DNA of 54,685 bases from Rhizobium sp. Leaf371 (GTDB lineage: Bacteria; Pseudomonadota; Alphaproteobacteria; Rhizobiales; Rhizobiaceae). The stretch is from contig NZ_LMQB01000012.1 in the NCBI RefSeq assembly GCF_001424045.1, positions 176,951 through 231,635 on the forward strand, read 5' to 3'. Made by a program: the position numbers and the translations under genes. Numbering within the stretch: position 1 is the first letter of the stretch; every line of letters begins with the position of its first letter. A model generated the notes under the pieces. The model had not been told where the DNA came from. It saw nothing but the letters and a program-made list of their open reading frames with translations, and did no database searches. Below are positions 9,900 through 19,029 of this stretch, piece by piece.

Positions 9900-9937
9900 G
9901 CCTGAAAAGCCCTTTAGAGCCTGAAAAGCCCGTTAGA
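9900..9937. repeat. 19 bp tandem duplication across the stop of the second RTX gene
   Basis: The 19-base unit starting gcctgaaaagccc is present at 9900-9918 and 9919-9937 with one difference. On the minus strand the RTX stop codon (9933-9935) lies in one copy, and the other copy holds a second TAA-like position just downstream. This is a small local duplication at the 3' end of the gene. Confidence 0.8.
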
Positions 9938-10964
9938 GAATGAAGTCGTCGGCATACATCTTGGTGACGCCGTTGACGCGGATTTCGAAGTCGGCGCGGC
10001 CGTCGCCGTTGACGTCGCCCGAGAGGATGCCGTTCGAGAAGCGCAGTTCGCCGGCATGCTGGGTGAAGCCATGGCTGCCGATATAGTCGAACGACTGATT
10101 GCCGCCGGAGCGCGAATTCGCATCGATCGTGCCGAGGTCGATGAGGTCGCCTTCACCCGGGCGGAAATCGGCGATGAGGTCGCGGCCGCTGCCGACCCGG
10201 CTTTCGCTGACGCTGTCGAAGAAGAAGATATCCGCGCCCGAGCCGCCGTTCAGATAGTCGGTGCCGGTGCCGCCGGTGATGTCGTCTGCGCCCGCGCCGC
10301 CATAGATGTAGTCGTTGCCGCTGCCGCCATAGAGGCTGTCATTGCCGCCGAGGCCGTAAATGTCGTCGGCACCGCCCTGGCCCTTGATCACGTTGCGAAC
10401 CGAGGAACCGGTGATGTCGTCGGCCGCATTCGTGCCGATGGCGTTTTCGATGCTGATCAGATCCTCGGCCTGATCGTTGTCGATGATCGCCGTGCCCTTG
10501 CCGAGATCGATGTCGACGCCCTTGCCGCGCTGCGAGGCGTAGTTGTCCTGCATGGCGTAGCTGATCGTGTCGACGCCCGAGCCGCCATTGAAGCTGTTGT
10601 TGTAGCCGACCGACACGAAGGTGTCGTTGCCGGCATCGCCCTTGTAGACGCTGGATTCGGAATTGACCTCGAAACGATCGTTGCCGTCGCCGCCCGAGAC
10701 GATGTCATAGGCCTTCGAATCGCCGGCGCGAATGTCGGCGACGTAGAGATCGTTGCCGGTGCCGAGGAAAATGTCGTTGCCGCCTTCGTAATAGTTGACG
10801 ACCCGGTCGCTGCCGGAGCCCGCATCCACAAAATTGAAGCCGCCCCGGCTGTCGGTGCGGTTGAGATAGATCGTGTCGTTCCCGCCGTAACCGTAGATCG
10901 ACACTTCGGACAGGTTGTTCTGGGTCAGGATGTCGTTGCCGTTGGTGCCGTAATATTTCGCCAT
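9933..10964 (-). CDS. Second RTX-type calcium-binding repeat protein
   Basis: A 343-residue acidic protein that begins MAKYYGTNGNDILTQNNLSE and is built almost wholly of RTX repeats: YGYGGNDTIYL near residue 25, DAGSGSDRV near 50, GGDGNDRFEV near 90, and a long block GQGGADDIYGLGGNDSLYGG around 205-225. The C-terminal third contains FFFDSVSESRVGSGRDLIADF, the usual end of haemolysin-type repeat regions, and the protein ends KMYADDFIL, a likely type I secretion tail. The ATG at 10964 has a gagga ribosome site. It shares design with the RTX protein at 4589 but is not a close copy. Function beyond calcium binding is unknown. Confidence 0.9.
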   Translation of the reverse strand: MAKYYGTNGNDILTQNNLSEVSIYGYGGNDTIYLNRTDSRGGFNFVDAGSGSDRVVNYYEGGNDIFLGTGNDLYVADIRAGDSKAYDIVSGGDGNDRFEVNSESSVYKGDAGNDTFVSVGYNNSFNGGSGVDTISYAMQDNYASQRGKGVDIDLGKGTAIIDNDQAEDLISIENAIGTNAADDITGSSVRNVIKGQGGADDIYGLGGNDSLYGGSGNDYIYGGAGADDITGGTGTDYLNGGSGADIFFFDSVSESRVGSGRDLIADFRPGEGDLIDLGTIDANSRSGGNQSFDYIGSHGFTQHAGELRFSNGILSGDVNGDGRADFEIRVNGVTKMYADDFIL

Positions 10965-11062
10965 GAAAGCGTCCTCGCAGAATGATCGGTCAAGATGACG
11001 GGCCGAGACTACACCGATCAAGTGAACGTCGGCTGAACCAAACATGGCTTTTCAGTGATATG

Positions 11063-11103
11063 AAAAAGGCAGGCCCGGTCAGGTCGTTGCGCGCCGGGCC
11101 CGC
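11063..11103 (-). terminator. Rho-independent terminator of the mutY-HAD operon
   Basis: On the minus strand, an arm of ten bases (RC of 11094-11103) pairs with RC of 11069-11078 with one mismatch, and five T follow (A residues 11063-11067). It lies 16 bp after the HAD stop. Confidence 0.75.
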
Positions 11104-11118
11104 CGGACGATCGAGATG

Positions 11119-11742
11119 CTACACGGGCAGCCCGAGCCGTGCGAGATCGGCCTTCAGCCGGGGCCCGTCGATGAACTGCACCGCCTGCCAGCCCGCCGCC
11201 CGCGCGCCCTCGACATTGGCGAGGCTGTCGTCGATGAACAGGGTGGCTGCGGGTTCGAGGTCGAAGGCCGCCTGGTGCGTCTCGTAGATCTCGCGGTCGG
11301 GCTTGATCTGGCGCTTTTCGCCGGAAACCGTCACGCCGCGCGGCAGGTTGAGAAAAGCGAAGCGGGCCCGTGCCTCGGCAAAGGTGTCGGCCGCGAAATT
11401 GGTCAGCATCGTCACGTCGTAGCCCTTCTCGACAAGGCTTTCGAGGATCGCGACGCTCTCCTCATAGGCATGCGGCACCATCTCGCCCCAATGCAGGCGG
11501 AAGGCGCGGATATGCGCCTCCTGCTCGGGAAACTGCGCGATCAGATGCGCCTCCGCATCGCTCCAGCTGCGGCCGCGGTCCTGTTCCAGGTTCCATTCAT
11601 GCGTGCACACGGTCGCAAAGAAAGCGGTGCGCTCGGCCTCGTCGGGAATGAGGCGGCTGAACGGAATATTCGGATCGTAATGGATCAGCACCTTGCCGAT
11701 GTCGAAAACGATATGGCGGATGGGCGTCGTCGCGTCGGTCAT
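11119..11742 (-). CDS. HAD-family phosphatase of the YihX type
   Basis: A 207-residue HAD hydrolase. Motif I is HIVFDIGKVLIHYDP; glycine in place of the usual second aspartate, as in the FDxGxV form, is normal for YihX-like sugar-phosphate phosphatases (for example glucose-1-phosphatase). Motif II is MLTNFAADTF, the lysine is in RQIKPDREIYE and motif IV is LFIDDSLANVEGARAAGWQ. The start overlaps the mutY stop by 4 bp (ATGA), so the two are translated from one message. The cellular substrate is not determinable here. Confidence 0.92.
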   Translation of the reverse strand: MTDATTPIRHIVFDIGKVLIHYDPNIPFSRLIPDEAERTAFFATVCTHEWNLEQDRGRSWSDAEAHLIAQFPEQEAHIRAFRLHWGEMVPHAYEESVAILESLVEKGYDVTMLTNFAADTFAEARARFAFLNLPRGVTVSGEKRQIKPDREIYETHQAAFDLEPAATLFIDDSLANVEGARAAGWQAVQFIDGPRLKADLARLGLPV

Positions 11743-12905
11743 GGGCGTTTCTCCTTCTTGAGATCCTTGGGTTCGAAACTTCCGGGCAGGGCTTTCTCGA
11801 TCGCCTTCTTCATCACCGTCGGCAAGGCCTGCTCGGCGAGCGAAGCGCGCGGTTCCCACCAGCCATTGGCCGCAATCGCCGCCCGCTCGACCTCGGCCTT
11901 GAGAACGCCGAGCCGCAGCTCGAAATGGGTGAAGACATGCACGATGCTGCCGCAGTCGCGCCAGGCGATTTCGCGGGCGGCAGCAAAAGGCGGCGCCGGC
12001 GCGGCCGTCCCGTCGGCCGTCCACTCGGTGCCGGGAACCTCGGTCATGCCGCCCAGCAGGCCTTTGTCGCCGCGCTTGCTGAGATAGACGGCGCCGGTCG
12101 CGTCGGTCGCGACATAGGCCGTGCCATAGCGCACCGGCTTTGCCTTCTTCGCCAGCTTCACCGGAAAGCGCTCGGGGTCGCCGGCCTTGAAGGCGCGGCA
12201 ATCCGCGTTGATCGGACAGAGCGCGCAGACCGGCCGGCGCGGCGTGCAGAGGGTCGCGCCGAGATCCATCATGGCCTGCGCGAAATCGCCCGGCCGCCCG
12301 GCGGGCGTCATGGCCGCGACCAGCCGGCGCATGTCGGGCCGCGCCGCCGGCACCGGCGTCTCCACGCGGTAGAGCCGGGAGATCACCCGCTCGACATTGC
12401 CGTCGAGAACCGCGCTCTGCCGGCCGAAGGCGATGGCGGCAATCGCGGCGGCGGTATAGTCGCCGATGCCCGGAAGCGCCTTCAAACCCTCTTCGGTATC
12501 GGGAAAGCGCCCGCCATGCCGGCTTGCGACCTGTTCGGCGCAGGCCTTGAGGTTGCGCGCGCGGGCGTAATAGCCAAGCCCCGCCCAGGCCTTCATCACG
12601 TCCTCGGTGTCGGCCGCGGCAAGATCGGTCACGGTCGGCCACAGCGCCCGGAACTTTTCGAAATAGGCTTTGACCGCCTGCACCGTCGTCTGCTGCAGCA
12701 TCACTTCCGACAGCCAGATATGATAGGGGTCGGGCCGCAGCCCGTCCGCCGCCATCGCCGGCGTGATGCGCCAGGGCAGCACGCGGTGGCTGCGGTCGTA
12801 CCAGTCGAGCAGCAGCGCGGTGGGGGAGCCCGCCTGCGGCATCGGCGCCGGCCGGGACGTGTCGAAGGGCAGGGCCTCTGCGGTGGACGGAAAACGTTGC
12901 ATCAT
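11739..12905 (-). CDS. mutY: A/G-specific adenine DNA glycosylase
   Basis: A 388-residue base-excision enzyme that removes adenine opposite 8-oxoguanine. The N-terminal helices contain WLSEVMLQQTTVQAVKAYF, the helix-hairpin-helix is LPGIGDYTAAAIAAIAFG, and the catalytic aspartate lies in VLDGNVERVISR. The [4Fe-4S] cluster ligands are the cysteines of CTPRRPVCALCPINADC. The C-terminal part (GGMTEVPGTEW) is the NUDIX-like 8-oxoG recognition domain. It is divergently transcribed from the DUF721 gene, as in other rhizobia. Confidence 0.97.
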   Translation of the reverse strand: MMQRFPSTAEALPFDTSRPAPMPQAGSPTALLLDWYDRSHRVLPWRITPAMAADGLRPDPYHIWLSEVMLQQTTVQAVKAYFEKFRALWPTVTDLAAADTEDVMKAWAGLGYYARARNLKACAEQVASRHGGRFPDTEEGLKALPGIGDYTAAAIAAIAFGRQSAVLDGNVERVISRLYRVETPVPAARPDMRRLVAAMTPAGRPGDFAQAMMDLGATLCTPRRPVCALCPINADCRAFKAGDPERFPVKLAKKAKPVRYGTAYVATDATGAVYLSKRGDKGLLGGMTEVPGTEWTADGTAAPAPPFAAAREIAWRDCGSIVHVFTHFELRLGVLKAEVERAAIAANGWWEPRASLAEQALPTVMKKAIEKALPGSFEPKDLKKEKRP

Positions 12906-13055
12906 GGTCCTTGCGGCCGACTTGCCCTATAGATCATCGCCAAGCAGCCGAGCCGAGCCGTCTTGCCGCGCGCCATGCCGCCCCGAGCGTCATAGCCGAA
13001 ACGGCATCGGCGGGTAAGGGCTGCGACAGCATTCACCACCGACGGGAACCACCGC

Positions 13056-13565
13056 ATGGCGCCTTCCAAGCCCTATACACCGAAAGGCGTCCGCCAGATC
13101 AGCGAGGTCGCCAACGGTCTCCTCGATCCGGTTCTGGCGAAACGCGCCGGCATCAGCACGCTGCTGCTCGGCTCCTGGGACGAGATCGCCGGCGAGGCCT
13201 TTGCCGATTGCACCCGGCCGGAGAAGATCGCCTGGCCGCGGCGCGTCTCGGAAATGACCGGCGAAAGCCGCCACCAGCCGGGCGTTCTCACCATCGCCTG
13301 CGACGGCGGCCGGGCGCTGTTCCTCGCCCATGCCGAGGGCGAACTCGTCCAGCGCATCAACGGCTTCTTCGGCTTCCCCGCCATCGACCGCGTCCGCATC
13401 GTCCAGAAGCCCGTCACGCCGCAGAACCGCACCCGCCGTCCACCGCGCCCGCTCACCGGCCAACCCGCCCGCCACCTCGCGGCGCTCACCGCCGAGATCG
13501 AGGACGAAGGCCTGAAGGCGGCGCTGACGCGGCTGGGCACGGCGGTGCTGGGGAAGACGCGGTAG
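13056..13565 (+). CDS. DUF721 family protein (DciA-like)
   Basis: A 169-residue DUF721 protein. The N-terminal conserved part includes KGVRQISEVANGLLDPVLAKR and LLLGSWDEIAGEAFADC, then PGVLTIACDGGRALFLAHAE. This family includes DciA, which helps load the replicative helicase in bacteria lacking DnaC. A nucleic-acid-related role near mutY, dsbA and smc is thus plausible but inferred. The C-terminus is basic and proline-rich, then ends in a predicted helix. The gene directly abuts a convergent toxin-antitoxin pair (stop 13565, next stop 13572). Confidence 0.88.
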   Translation: MAPSKPYTPKGVRQISEVANGLLDPVLAKRAGISTLLLGSWDEIAGEAFADCTRPEKIAWPRRVSEMTGESRHQPGVLTIACDGGRALFLAHAEGELVQRINGFFGFPAIDRVRIVQKPVTPQNRTRRPPRPLTGQPARHLAALTAEIEDEGLKAALTRLGTAVLGKTR

Positions 13566-13571
13566 GGGGCG

Positions 13572-13982
13572 TCAGTCCCTCCAGGGATCGATCTTGCTCA
13601 GGCCGCTCGCGGCAAACGGCGTGACATCGCGCGTCGCCACGGAGCCGTTTCTCGCGACAGCGATCGCCGCGATCTGTGCGTCCGCCAGTCCGATCCCGTT
13701 CTGCCGCGCCCTTTGCAGGATCACGGCAAATTCCCGTGCCGCCGCCAGGTCGAATGGCAGGATTCGATCGTGAAACAGGGTCGTCACGAGATGGTCGAGC
13801 GCGTGTTGCAGCGCGTCTTTCCGCCGCCCCGCCGGCAGGATCGCCGCGCCGGACAAGATCTCAGCGACGGTGATGGTCGTCAGGAACAACGAACCTGCCG
13901 GTTGTGCGTCGAGCCAGGCCAGCACGCGCGCGTTCGGCGATTTTCGCAAAGGCTCGGACACGACATTCGTGTCGAGGATCAT
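13572..13982 (-). CDS. PIN-domain RNase toxin (VapC/FitB-like)
   Basis: A 136-residue PIN-domain protein. The first strand carries MILDTNVVSEPLRK with the metal-binding aspartate, the second acidic position is the glutamate in TTITVAEILSGAAIL, and the third lies in GIGLADAQIAAIAVAR, followed by SVATRDVTPF. The NVVSE start and overall length match FitB/VapC toxins, which cleave RNA and are blocked by the upstream antitoxin. The start overlaps the antitoxin gene by 4 bp. All catalytic acids are present, so the toxin should be active. Confidence 0.92.
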   Translation of the reverse strand: MILDTNVVSEPLRKSPNARVLAWLDAQPAGSLFLTTITVAEILSGAAILPAGRRKDALQHALDHLVTTLFHDRILPFDLAAAREFAVILQRARQNGIGLADAQIAAIAVARNGSVATRDVTPFAASGLSKIDPWRD

Positions 13983-14221
13983 CCTGTGAAGGAGGGGGGT
14001 TCGTAGGTTTTCCGGTCTCGCCCGTCTTCGAGGTCGACCCCGCCGATCGATCGTCCGACGGCGCGCAGAGAGGAGCCGATGCCACCCGGCACTTCGCTCT
14101 CCGCGACCCTCTGCAGAATGGCGTTGATCTCCGCTTCCGTCGTGCGTCCGTTTCGGCGCGCACGGGCTTCCACAGCCTGATGGGTGTCTTCGGGGAGATT
14201 TCGGATCGTAATGGCCGTCAT
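13979..14221 (-). CDS. FitA-like ribbon-helix-helix antitoxin
   Basis: An 80-residue protein. Its N-terminal ribbon-helix-helix domain reads TAITIRNLPEDTHQAVEAR then NGRTTEAEINAILQR, the standard FitA/VapB form that binds DNA as a dimer. The C-terminal tail (EDGRDRKTYEPPSFTG) probably inserts into the PIN toxin groove. It is transcribed before the toxin with a 4 bp overlap. The module is inserted between two core genes (DUF721 and the DsbA-like gene). Confidence 0.92.
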   Translation of the reverse strand: MTAITIRNLPEDTHQAVEARARRNGRTTEAEINAILQRVAESEVPGGIGSSLRAVGRSIGGVDLEDGRDRKTYEPPSFTG

Positions 14222-14450
14222 CGTCTGCCTCGCCTCCGGTCCTGAAGGGCTGCCTGCGCGTTCGATTGTATCAGTAGCGTGCCGCCCTAATCAACACGTG
14301 CGACCATCACGCACGTGCGATATCGGGAAAGGAAGGCCCTCGCGCCACAAATGCCTCACAATTCTTTGAACGATGCGCTAAGGGGACCCCTTGTCCGGTC
14401 CCGGCCGGCGCGATATCGCAAAGGCCCGTCTCCGCTTGAACAGGTGAACC

Positions 14451-15284
14451 ATGTCCCTTTCCGAAATGACCTTGCTGAAACGCCTTTCGAGCGGTGTGGC
14501 CATCGCCACGCTGGCGCTCGCGCTCGTCGCCTGCAGCGACGAGAAGAAGGAGACGGCGAATGCGGCGGCTCCGGTCGAAACCGTGGATACCGCGACCAAG
14601 ACCGAGATGAAGCCCGCGGATACGATGACGACATCGTCCACCGCAACAACGCCCGCGACGTCGCAGACCCAGATGGCCCAGGCGGCCGCCCCGGCCGCAG
14701 CGCCCACGGCGGCACCCGAACTGCCCCAGGCCGATGGCGAGGTCGAAGTTTCCAAGCTGATGGAACCCGGCGCTCTGCCGGAAATGGCGATCGGCAAGGC
14801 CGATGCCCCGGTCACGATCGTCGAATATATGTCGATGACCTGCCCGCATTGCGCCAACTTCCACAATCAGACCTTCGACACCATCAAGACGAAATATGTC
14901 GAGACCGGCAAGGTGCGCTTCGTGCTGCGCGAATTCCCGTTCGATCCGCGCGCGGCGGCCGCCTTCATGCTGGCGCGTTGCGCCCCGGAAGGCCAGTATT
15001 TCCCGATGGTCTCCATGCTCTTCAAGCAGCAGGAACAGTGGGCCGCGGCCCAGAACGGCCGCGATGCCCTGCTGCAGATGTCCAAGCTCGCCGGTTTTTC
15101 ACAGGAGAGCTTCGAGGCCTGCTTGACGAACCAGAAGCTTCTGGATGATGTGAATGCCGTGATGCAGAAGGGCATGAAGGAGTACCAGGTTGCTTCGACG
15201 CCGACCTTCTTCATCAACGGCAAGCGCTATTCCGGAGACATGTCGGTTGACACCATGTCGGCCCTTATCGACCCTCTGCTTTAA
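14451..15284 (+). CDS. DsbA-family thioredoxin-fold lipoprotein
   Basis: A 277-residue secreted thiol-disulphide protein. The N-terminus has a hydrophobic stretch ending ALALVAC, a likely lipobox with the lipid-bearing cysteine near residue 28. A low-complexity Ala/Thr/Pro linker follows (residues 30-90). The thioredoxin-like domain contains YMSMTCPHCANFHNQTF with a CPHC active site, and ASTPTFFINGKRYSG provides the cis-proline. This is the DsbA/BdbD class (DSBA oxidoreductase, PF13462). It acts in the periplasm, tethered by the lipid if the lipobox is used. It precedes smc, an order conserved in rhizobia. Confidence 0.92.
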   Translation: MSLSEMTLLKRLSSGVAIATLALALVACSDEKKETANAAAPVETVDTATKTEMKPADTMTTSSTATTPATSQTQMAQAAAPAAAPTAAPELPQADGEVEVSKLMEPGALPEMAIGKADAPVTIVEYMSMTCPHCANFHNQTFDTIKTKYVETGKVRFVLREFPFDPRAAAAFMLARCAPEGQYFPMVSMLFKQQEQWAAAQNGRDALLQMSKLAGFSQESFEACLTNQKLLDDVNAVMQKGMKEYQVASTPTFFINGKRYSGDMSVDTMSALIDPLL

Positions 15285-15298
15285 GTCGCGCTCCGATG

Positions 15299-15323
15299 CG
15301 GCACGGGAAACCGTGCCGTTTTT
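15299..15323 (+). terminator. Rho-independent terminator between dsbA-like gene and smc
   Basis: cggcacgg (15299-15306) pairs perfectly with ccgtgccg (15311-15318) around a GAAA tetraloop, followed by five T (15319-15323). It separates the dsbA-like transcript from smc. Confidence 0.9.
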
Positions 15324-15380
15324 CCCGTTCGTCCCGTGTCCGGTCATGACCGCGTTCCCGTTTGAGACGGGCCGGCCGTC

Positions 15381-18300
15381 ATGAAGTTCACCAAGCTGCG
15401 TCTGGTCGGCTTCAAGTCCTTCGTGGAGCCGTCCGAATTCGTCATCGAGCGCGGTCTGACCGGCGTGGTCGGCCCGAACGGCTGCGGCAAGTCGAACCTC
15501 GTCGAGGCCCTGCGCTGGGTGATGGGCGAGAATTCCTACAAGAACATGCGCGCGTCCGGCATGGACGACGTCATCTTCTCCGGCTCGGGCAAGCGTCCGG
15601 CCCGCAACACGGCCGAAGTCGGCCTCTATCTCGACAACAGCGACCGCACCGCACCTGCCGCCTTCAACGACAGCGACGAGATCCAGGTGACGCGCCGCAT
15701 CGAGCGCGAGAACGGCTCGGTCTACCGAATCAACGGCCGTGAGGCGCGCGCCAAGGACGTCCAGCTGCTGTTTGCGGATGCCTCGACCGGCGCCCGCTCG
15801 CCCTCCATGGTCGGGCAGGGCCGCATCGGCGAGCTGATCGCCGCCAAACCCCAGGCCCGCCGGCAATTGCTGGAAGAGGCCGCCGGCATTTCCGGTCTCC
15901 ATTCCCGCCGCCACGAGGCGGAGCTTCGCCTGCGCGGCGCCGAAACCAATCTCGACCGGCTGGACGAGGTCACGGCCGAGCTCGAAAGCCGCATCGAGAG
16001 CCTTAAGCGCCAGTCGCGTCAGGCCAACCGTTTCAAGATGCTCTCGGCCGAGATCCGCGCCCACGAGGCCATGCTGTTCCACATCCGCTGGGTGCAGGCC
16101 AAGGAGGCCGAGGGCGAGGCGGACAGCCTGCTCAACCAGGCGACCTCGCTGGTGGCCGAAAAGGCGCAGGCCCAGATGGAGGCGGCGAAAAACCAGGCGA
16201 TATCGAGCCTCAAGCTGCCCGAGCTGCGCGAGGCGGAGGCCCGCGCGGCCGCCGGTCTCCAGCGGCTGCAGATCGCCCGCACCCAGCTCGACGAGGATAT
16301 GAGCCGCACGTTGCGCAGGCGCGACGAACTGCAGCGCCGCCTGACCCAGCTCGGCGAGGACATTGCCCGCGAGGAACGGCTGGCGCTCGAAAATGCCGGT
16401 GCCGTCGCCCGTCTGGAAGAGGAGGCCGAGGCGCTGCAGGCCGATGCCGAGGAGGCCGGCGAGCGGGCGGAAGAGGCGCGCGAGCGCCTGGTCGAGGCGC
16501 AGGACCGGCTGGAGACCAGCGAGCGGGCGCTGGCGGCGCTGACCGCCGAACGCGCCGAAGCCTCCGCCGCCCGGGGTCAGCTGGAACGCGTCATCCGCGA
16601 CTTCGGCGACCGGCAGATGCGCCTCGCGCGCCAGATATCCGAGCAGGCCGGCGAGATCGCCACGCTCGACCTAGATATGGCAGGCCTCGAAGACCCGGAA
16701 GCGCATCGCGAAGCCGTGGAGATGGCGGACGCCGAGATCGAGGCGCGGACCGAGGCGATCATCGAGGCTGAAGACGCGCTCGGCGACGCCCGCGCCCGCG
16801 AAGCGGAGGCCCGCGGGCCGCTGGAGGCCGCGCGGGCGCGGCTGAGTGCGGCGGACACCGAGGCGCGCACCCTGCGCCGCCTTCTGGAAGCCGCAACCCT
16901 GTCGGGCGGCGCCAGCCCCGTGGTCGATGCCATCGCCGTCGAGCGCGGTTTCGAGGCGCTTCTGGGGGCTGCCCTCGGCGACGATCTCGAATCCCCGCTC
17001 GATGCGTCGGCGCCCGTCCACTGGCGCGATCCCGGCGGCGGCGATGCCGATCCGGCCCTGCCGCCGGGCGCCGCCCCGCTGATCGATCATGTCACCGCGC
17101 CGGACGCCCTGCGGCGCGGCCTGTCGCAGGTCGGCATCGTTGCGGACGATGCCGCGGCCGAACGGCTGCTGCCCGCGCTCCACCCCGGCCAGCGCCTCGT
17201 GACGCGGTCCGGCGCGCTCTGGCGCTGGGATGGTCATGTCACCGGTGCCGATGCGCCGAGTGCGGCCACCCTGCGGCTCGAAAACCGCAATCGGCTGGGC
17301 GAACTGGACGCCGAGATCGGGGAGGCCTCCGACGCTCTGGAGCAGTGCGAGCGCGCTCTGAGCCAAGCGACGGACGCGGTCCGCGCGGCCGACGAGGCGG
17401 TGCGGATGACGCGCGAGGCCGAGCGGCAGGCGATCCGCCGCCTGTCGGAGGCGCGCGACGCGCTGACGGCCGCCGAGCGCGCCCAGGGCGATCTCGCCCG
17501 CCGCCGTGCGGTTCTGGCCGAAGCCGCCGCCCGCATCGAGGAACAGCGCGCGGAAACGGCGACCGCGCTCGAGGACGCCATCGCGGCGCTCGAGGACGCT
17601 CCCGACATGGCCGGCCTCGACCAGCGCCTCGCCGTGCAGGGCACGGAGGTCGCCGCCGACCGCTCGGCGCTCGCCGAAGCCCGCGCTTTGTCCGATGGCC
17701 TCACGCGCGAGACGGATGCGCGTGCGCGGCGGCTCCGGGCGATCGACGCCGAGCGCGCGACATGGGCCGCCCGCGCCGTGAGCGCCGACGACCATATCGC
17801 CACGCTGCGCGACCGCGAGGCGGAAGCCCGCGACGAGATCGAGGCCATCCTCGATGCGCCCGACGAATTCGACGAGAAGCGGCGCGCCCTGATGAGCGCC
17901 CTCTCGGACATGGAAGCGGCCCGGCGCGCGGCGGCCGACCGGCTGGTCGAGGCGGAAACCCGCCAGCGCGACGCCGATCGCCTTGCCACGACCGCCCTCT
18001 CCGATCTGGCCGAGACCCGCGAAAAGCGCGGCCGCGCCGAGGAGCGGCTGATGTCGGCGCGCGAAAAACGCATCGAGGTGGAAGCGGCGATCCGCCAGGC
18101 CCTGTCCGTCGCCCCGCACGACGTGCTGCGCCTGACCGGCCGCACAGCCGATGCCCTGCCGGCCGATCCGCGCGGCGTAGAGCGCGACCTCGAACGCCTG
18201 AAGATCGAGCGCGAGCGCCTCGGCGCCGTCAACTTGCGCGCCGAGGAGGAGCAGGCGGAACTGGCGGGCCGGCTCGCGGCGCTGCTCAAGGAGCGCGAGG

Positions 18301-18845
18301 ACGTGATCGACGCGATCCGCAAGCTGCGCAGCGCCATCCAGAACCTCAACCGCGAGGGCCGCGAACGGCTGCTCGCCGCCTTCGACATCGTCAACGCCCA
18401 GTTCCAGCGCTTGTTCAGCCACCTCTTCGGCGGGGGAACGGCGGAGCTGCAACTGATCGAAAGCGAGGACCCGCTTGATGCCGGCCTCGAAATCCTCGCC
18501 CGCCCGCCGGGCAAGAAGCCGCAAACCATGACACTGCTGTCCGGCGGCGAGCAGGCTTTGACCGCCATGGCCCTGATCTTCGCCGTCTTCCTCACCAATC
18601 CCGCGCCCATCTGCGTGCTGGACGAGGTCGACGCGCCGCTCGACGACCACAATGTCGAGCGCTACTGCAACCTCATGGACGAAATGGCCGCCTCCACCGA
18701 AACCCGCTTCGTCATCATCACCCACAACCCCATCACCATGGCCCGCATGAACCGCCTCTTCGGCGTCACCATGGCCGAGCAGGGCGTGAGCCAGCTGGTC
18801 TCGGTGGATCTGCAGACGGCGGAGCAATTGCGCGAGGCGGTGTGA
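15381..18845 (+). CDS. smc: Chromosome segregation protein SMC
   Basis: A 1154-residue SMC ATPase, full family length. The Walker A motif VVGPNGCGKSNLVEALRWVM is at about residue 28. Two long coiled coils rich in Glu, Arg and Ala flank a hinge (around residues 510-610). The C-terminal head has the signature LLSGGEQALTAMALIFAVF and Walker B PICVLDEVDAPLDDHNVER. SMC forms a ring with ScpAB and organises and segregates the chromosome. No scpAB genes are in the window. The ATG at 15381 gives the standard start MKFTKLRLVGFKSFVEP. Confidence 0.98.
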   Translation: MKFTKLRLVGFKSFVEPSEFVIERGLTGVVGPNGCGKSNLVEALRWVMGENSYKNMRASGMDDVIFSGSGKRPARNTAEVGLYLDNSDRTAPAAFNDSDEIQVTRRIERENGSVYRINGREARAKDVQLLFADASTGARSPSMVGQGRIGELIAAKPQARRQLLEEAAGISGLHSRRHEAELRLRGAETNLDRLDEVTAELESRIESLKRQSRQANRFKMLSAEIRAHEAMLFHIRWVQAKEAEGEADSLLNQATSLVAEKAQAQMEAAKNQAISSLKLPELREAEARAAAGLQRLQIARTQLDEDMSRTLRRRDELQRRLTQLGEDIAREERLALENAGAVARLEEEAEALQADAEEAGERAEEARERLVEAQDRLETSERALAALTAERAEASAARGQLERVIRDFGDRQMRLARQISEQAGEIATLDLDMAGLEDPEAHREAVEMADAEIEARTEAIIEAEDALGDARAREAEARGPLEAARARLSAADTEARTLRRLLEAATLSGGASPVVDAIAVERGFEALLGAALGDDLESPLDASAPVHWRDPGGGDADPALPPGAAPLIDHVTAPDALRRGLSQVGIVADDAAAERLLPALHPGQRLVTRSGALWRWDGHVTGADAPSAATLRLENRNRLGELDAEIGEASDALEQCERALSQATDAVRAADEAVRMTREAERQAIRRLSEARDALTAAERAQGDLARRRAVLAEAAARIEEQRAETATALEDAIAALEDAPDMAGLDQRLAVQGTEVAADRSALAEARALSDGLTRETDARARRLRAIDAERATWAARAVSADDHIATLRDREAEARDEIEAILDAPDEFDEKRRALMSALSDMEAARRAAADRLVEAETRQRDADRLATTALSDLAETREKRGRAEERLMSAREKRIEVEAAIRQALSVAPHDVLRLTGRTADALPADPRGVERDLERLKIERERLGAVNLRAEEEQAELAGRLAALLKEREDVIDAIRKLRSAIQNLNREGRERLLAAFDIVNAQFQRLFSHLFGGGTAELQLIESEDPLDAGLEILARPPGKKPQTMTLLSGGEQALTAMALIFAVFLTNPAPICVLDEVDAPLDDHNVERYCNLMDEMAASTETRFVIITHNPITMARMNRLFGVTMAEQGVSQLVSVDLQTAEQLREAV

Positions 18846-19029
18846 GGGCGGGAGGGAGCGATCAGTCGAAGGCGCCGCCGTCCGCCCGAATGCTAGCCTG
18901 CGGAAATGCCCGAACACCGGCCGATCGCCGTTCCCCTGCCGAACCAGCATTCGGCAGAACGAAGAGCGTCATGGTTCATCGAAGACAACACCTCGGCGAT
19001 GGCCCGGTGCTCGGCGCGGAGATATCCCA

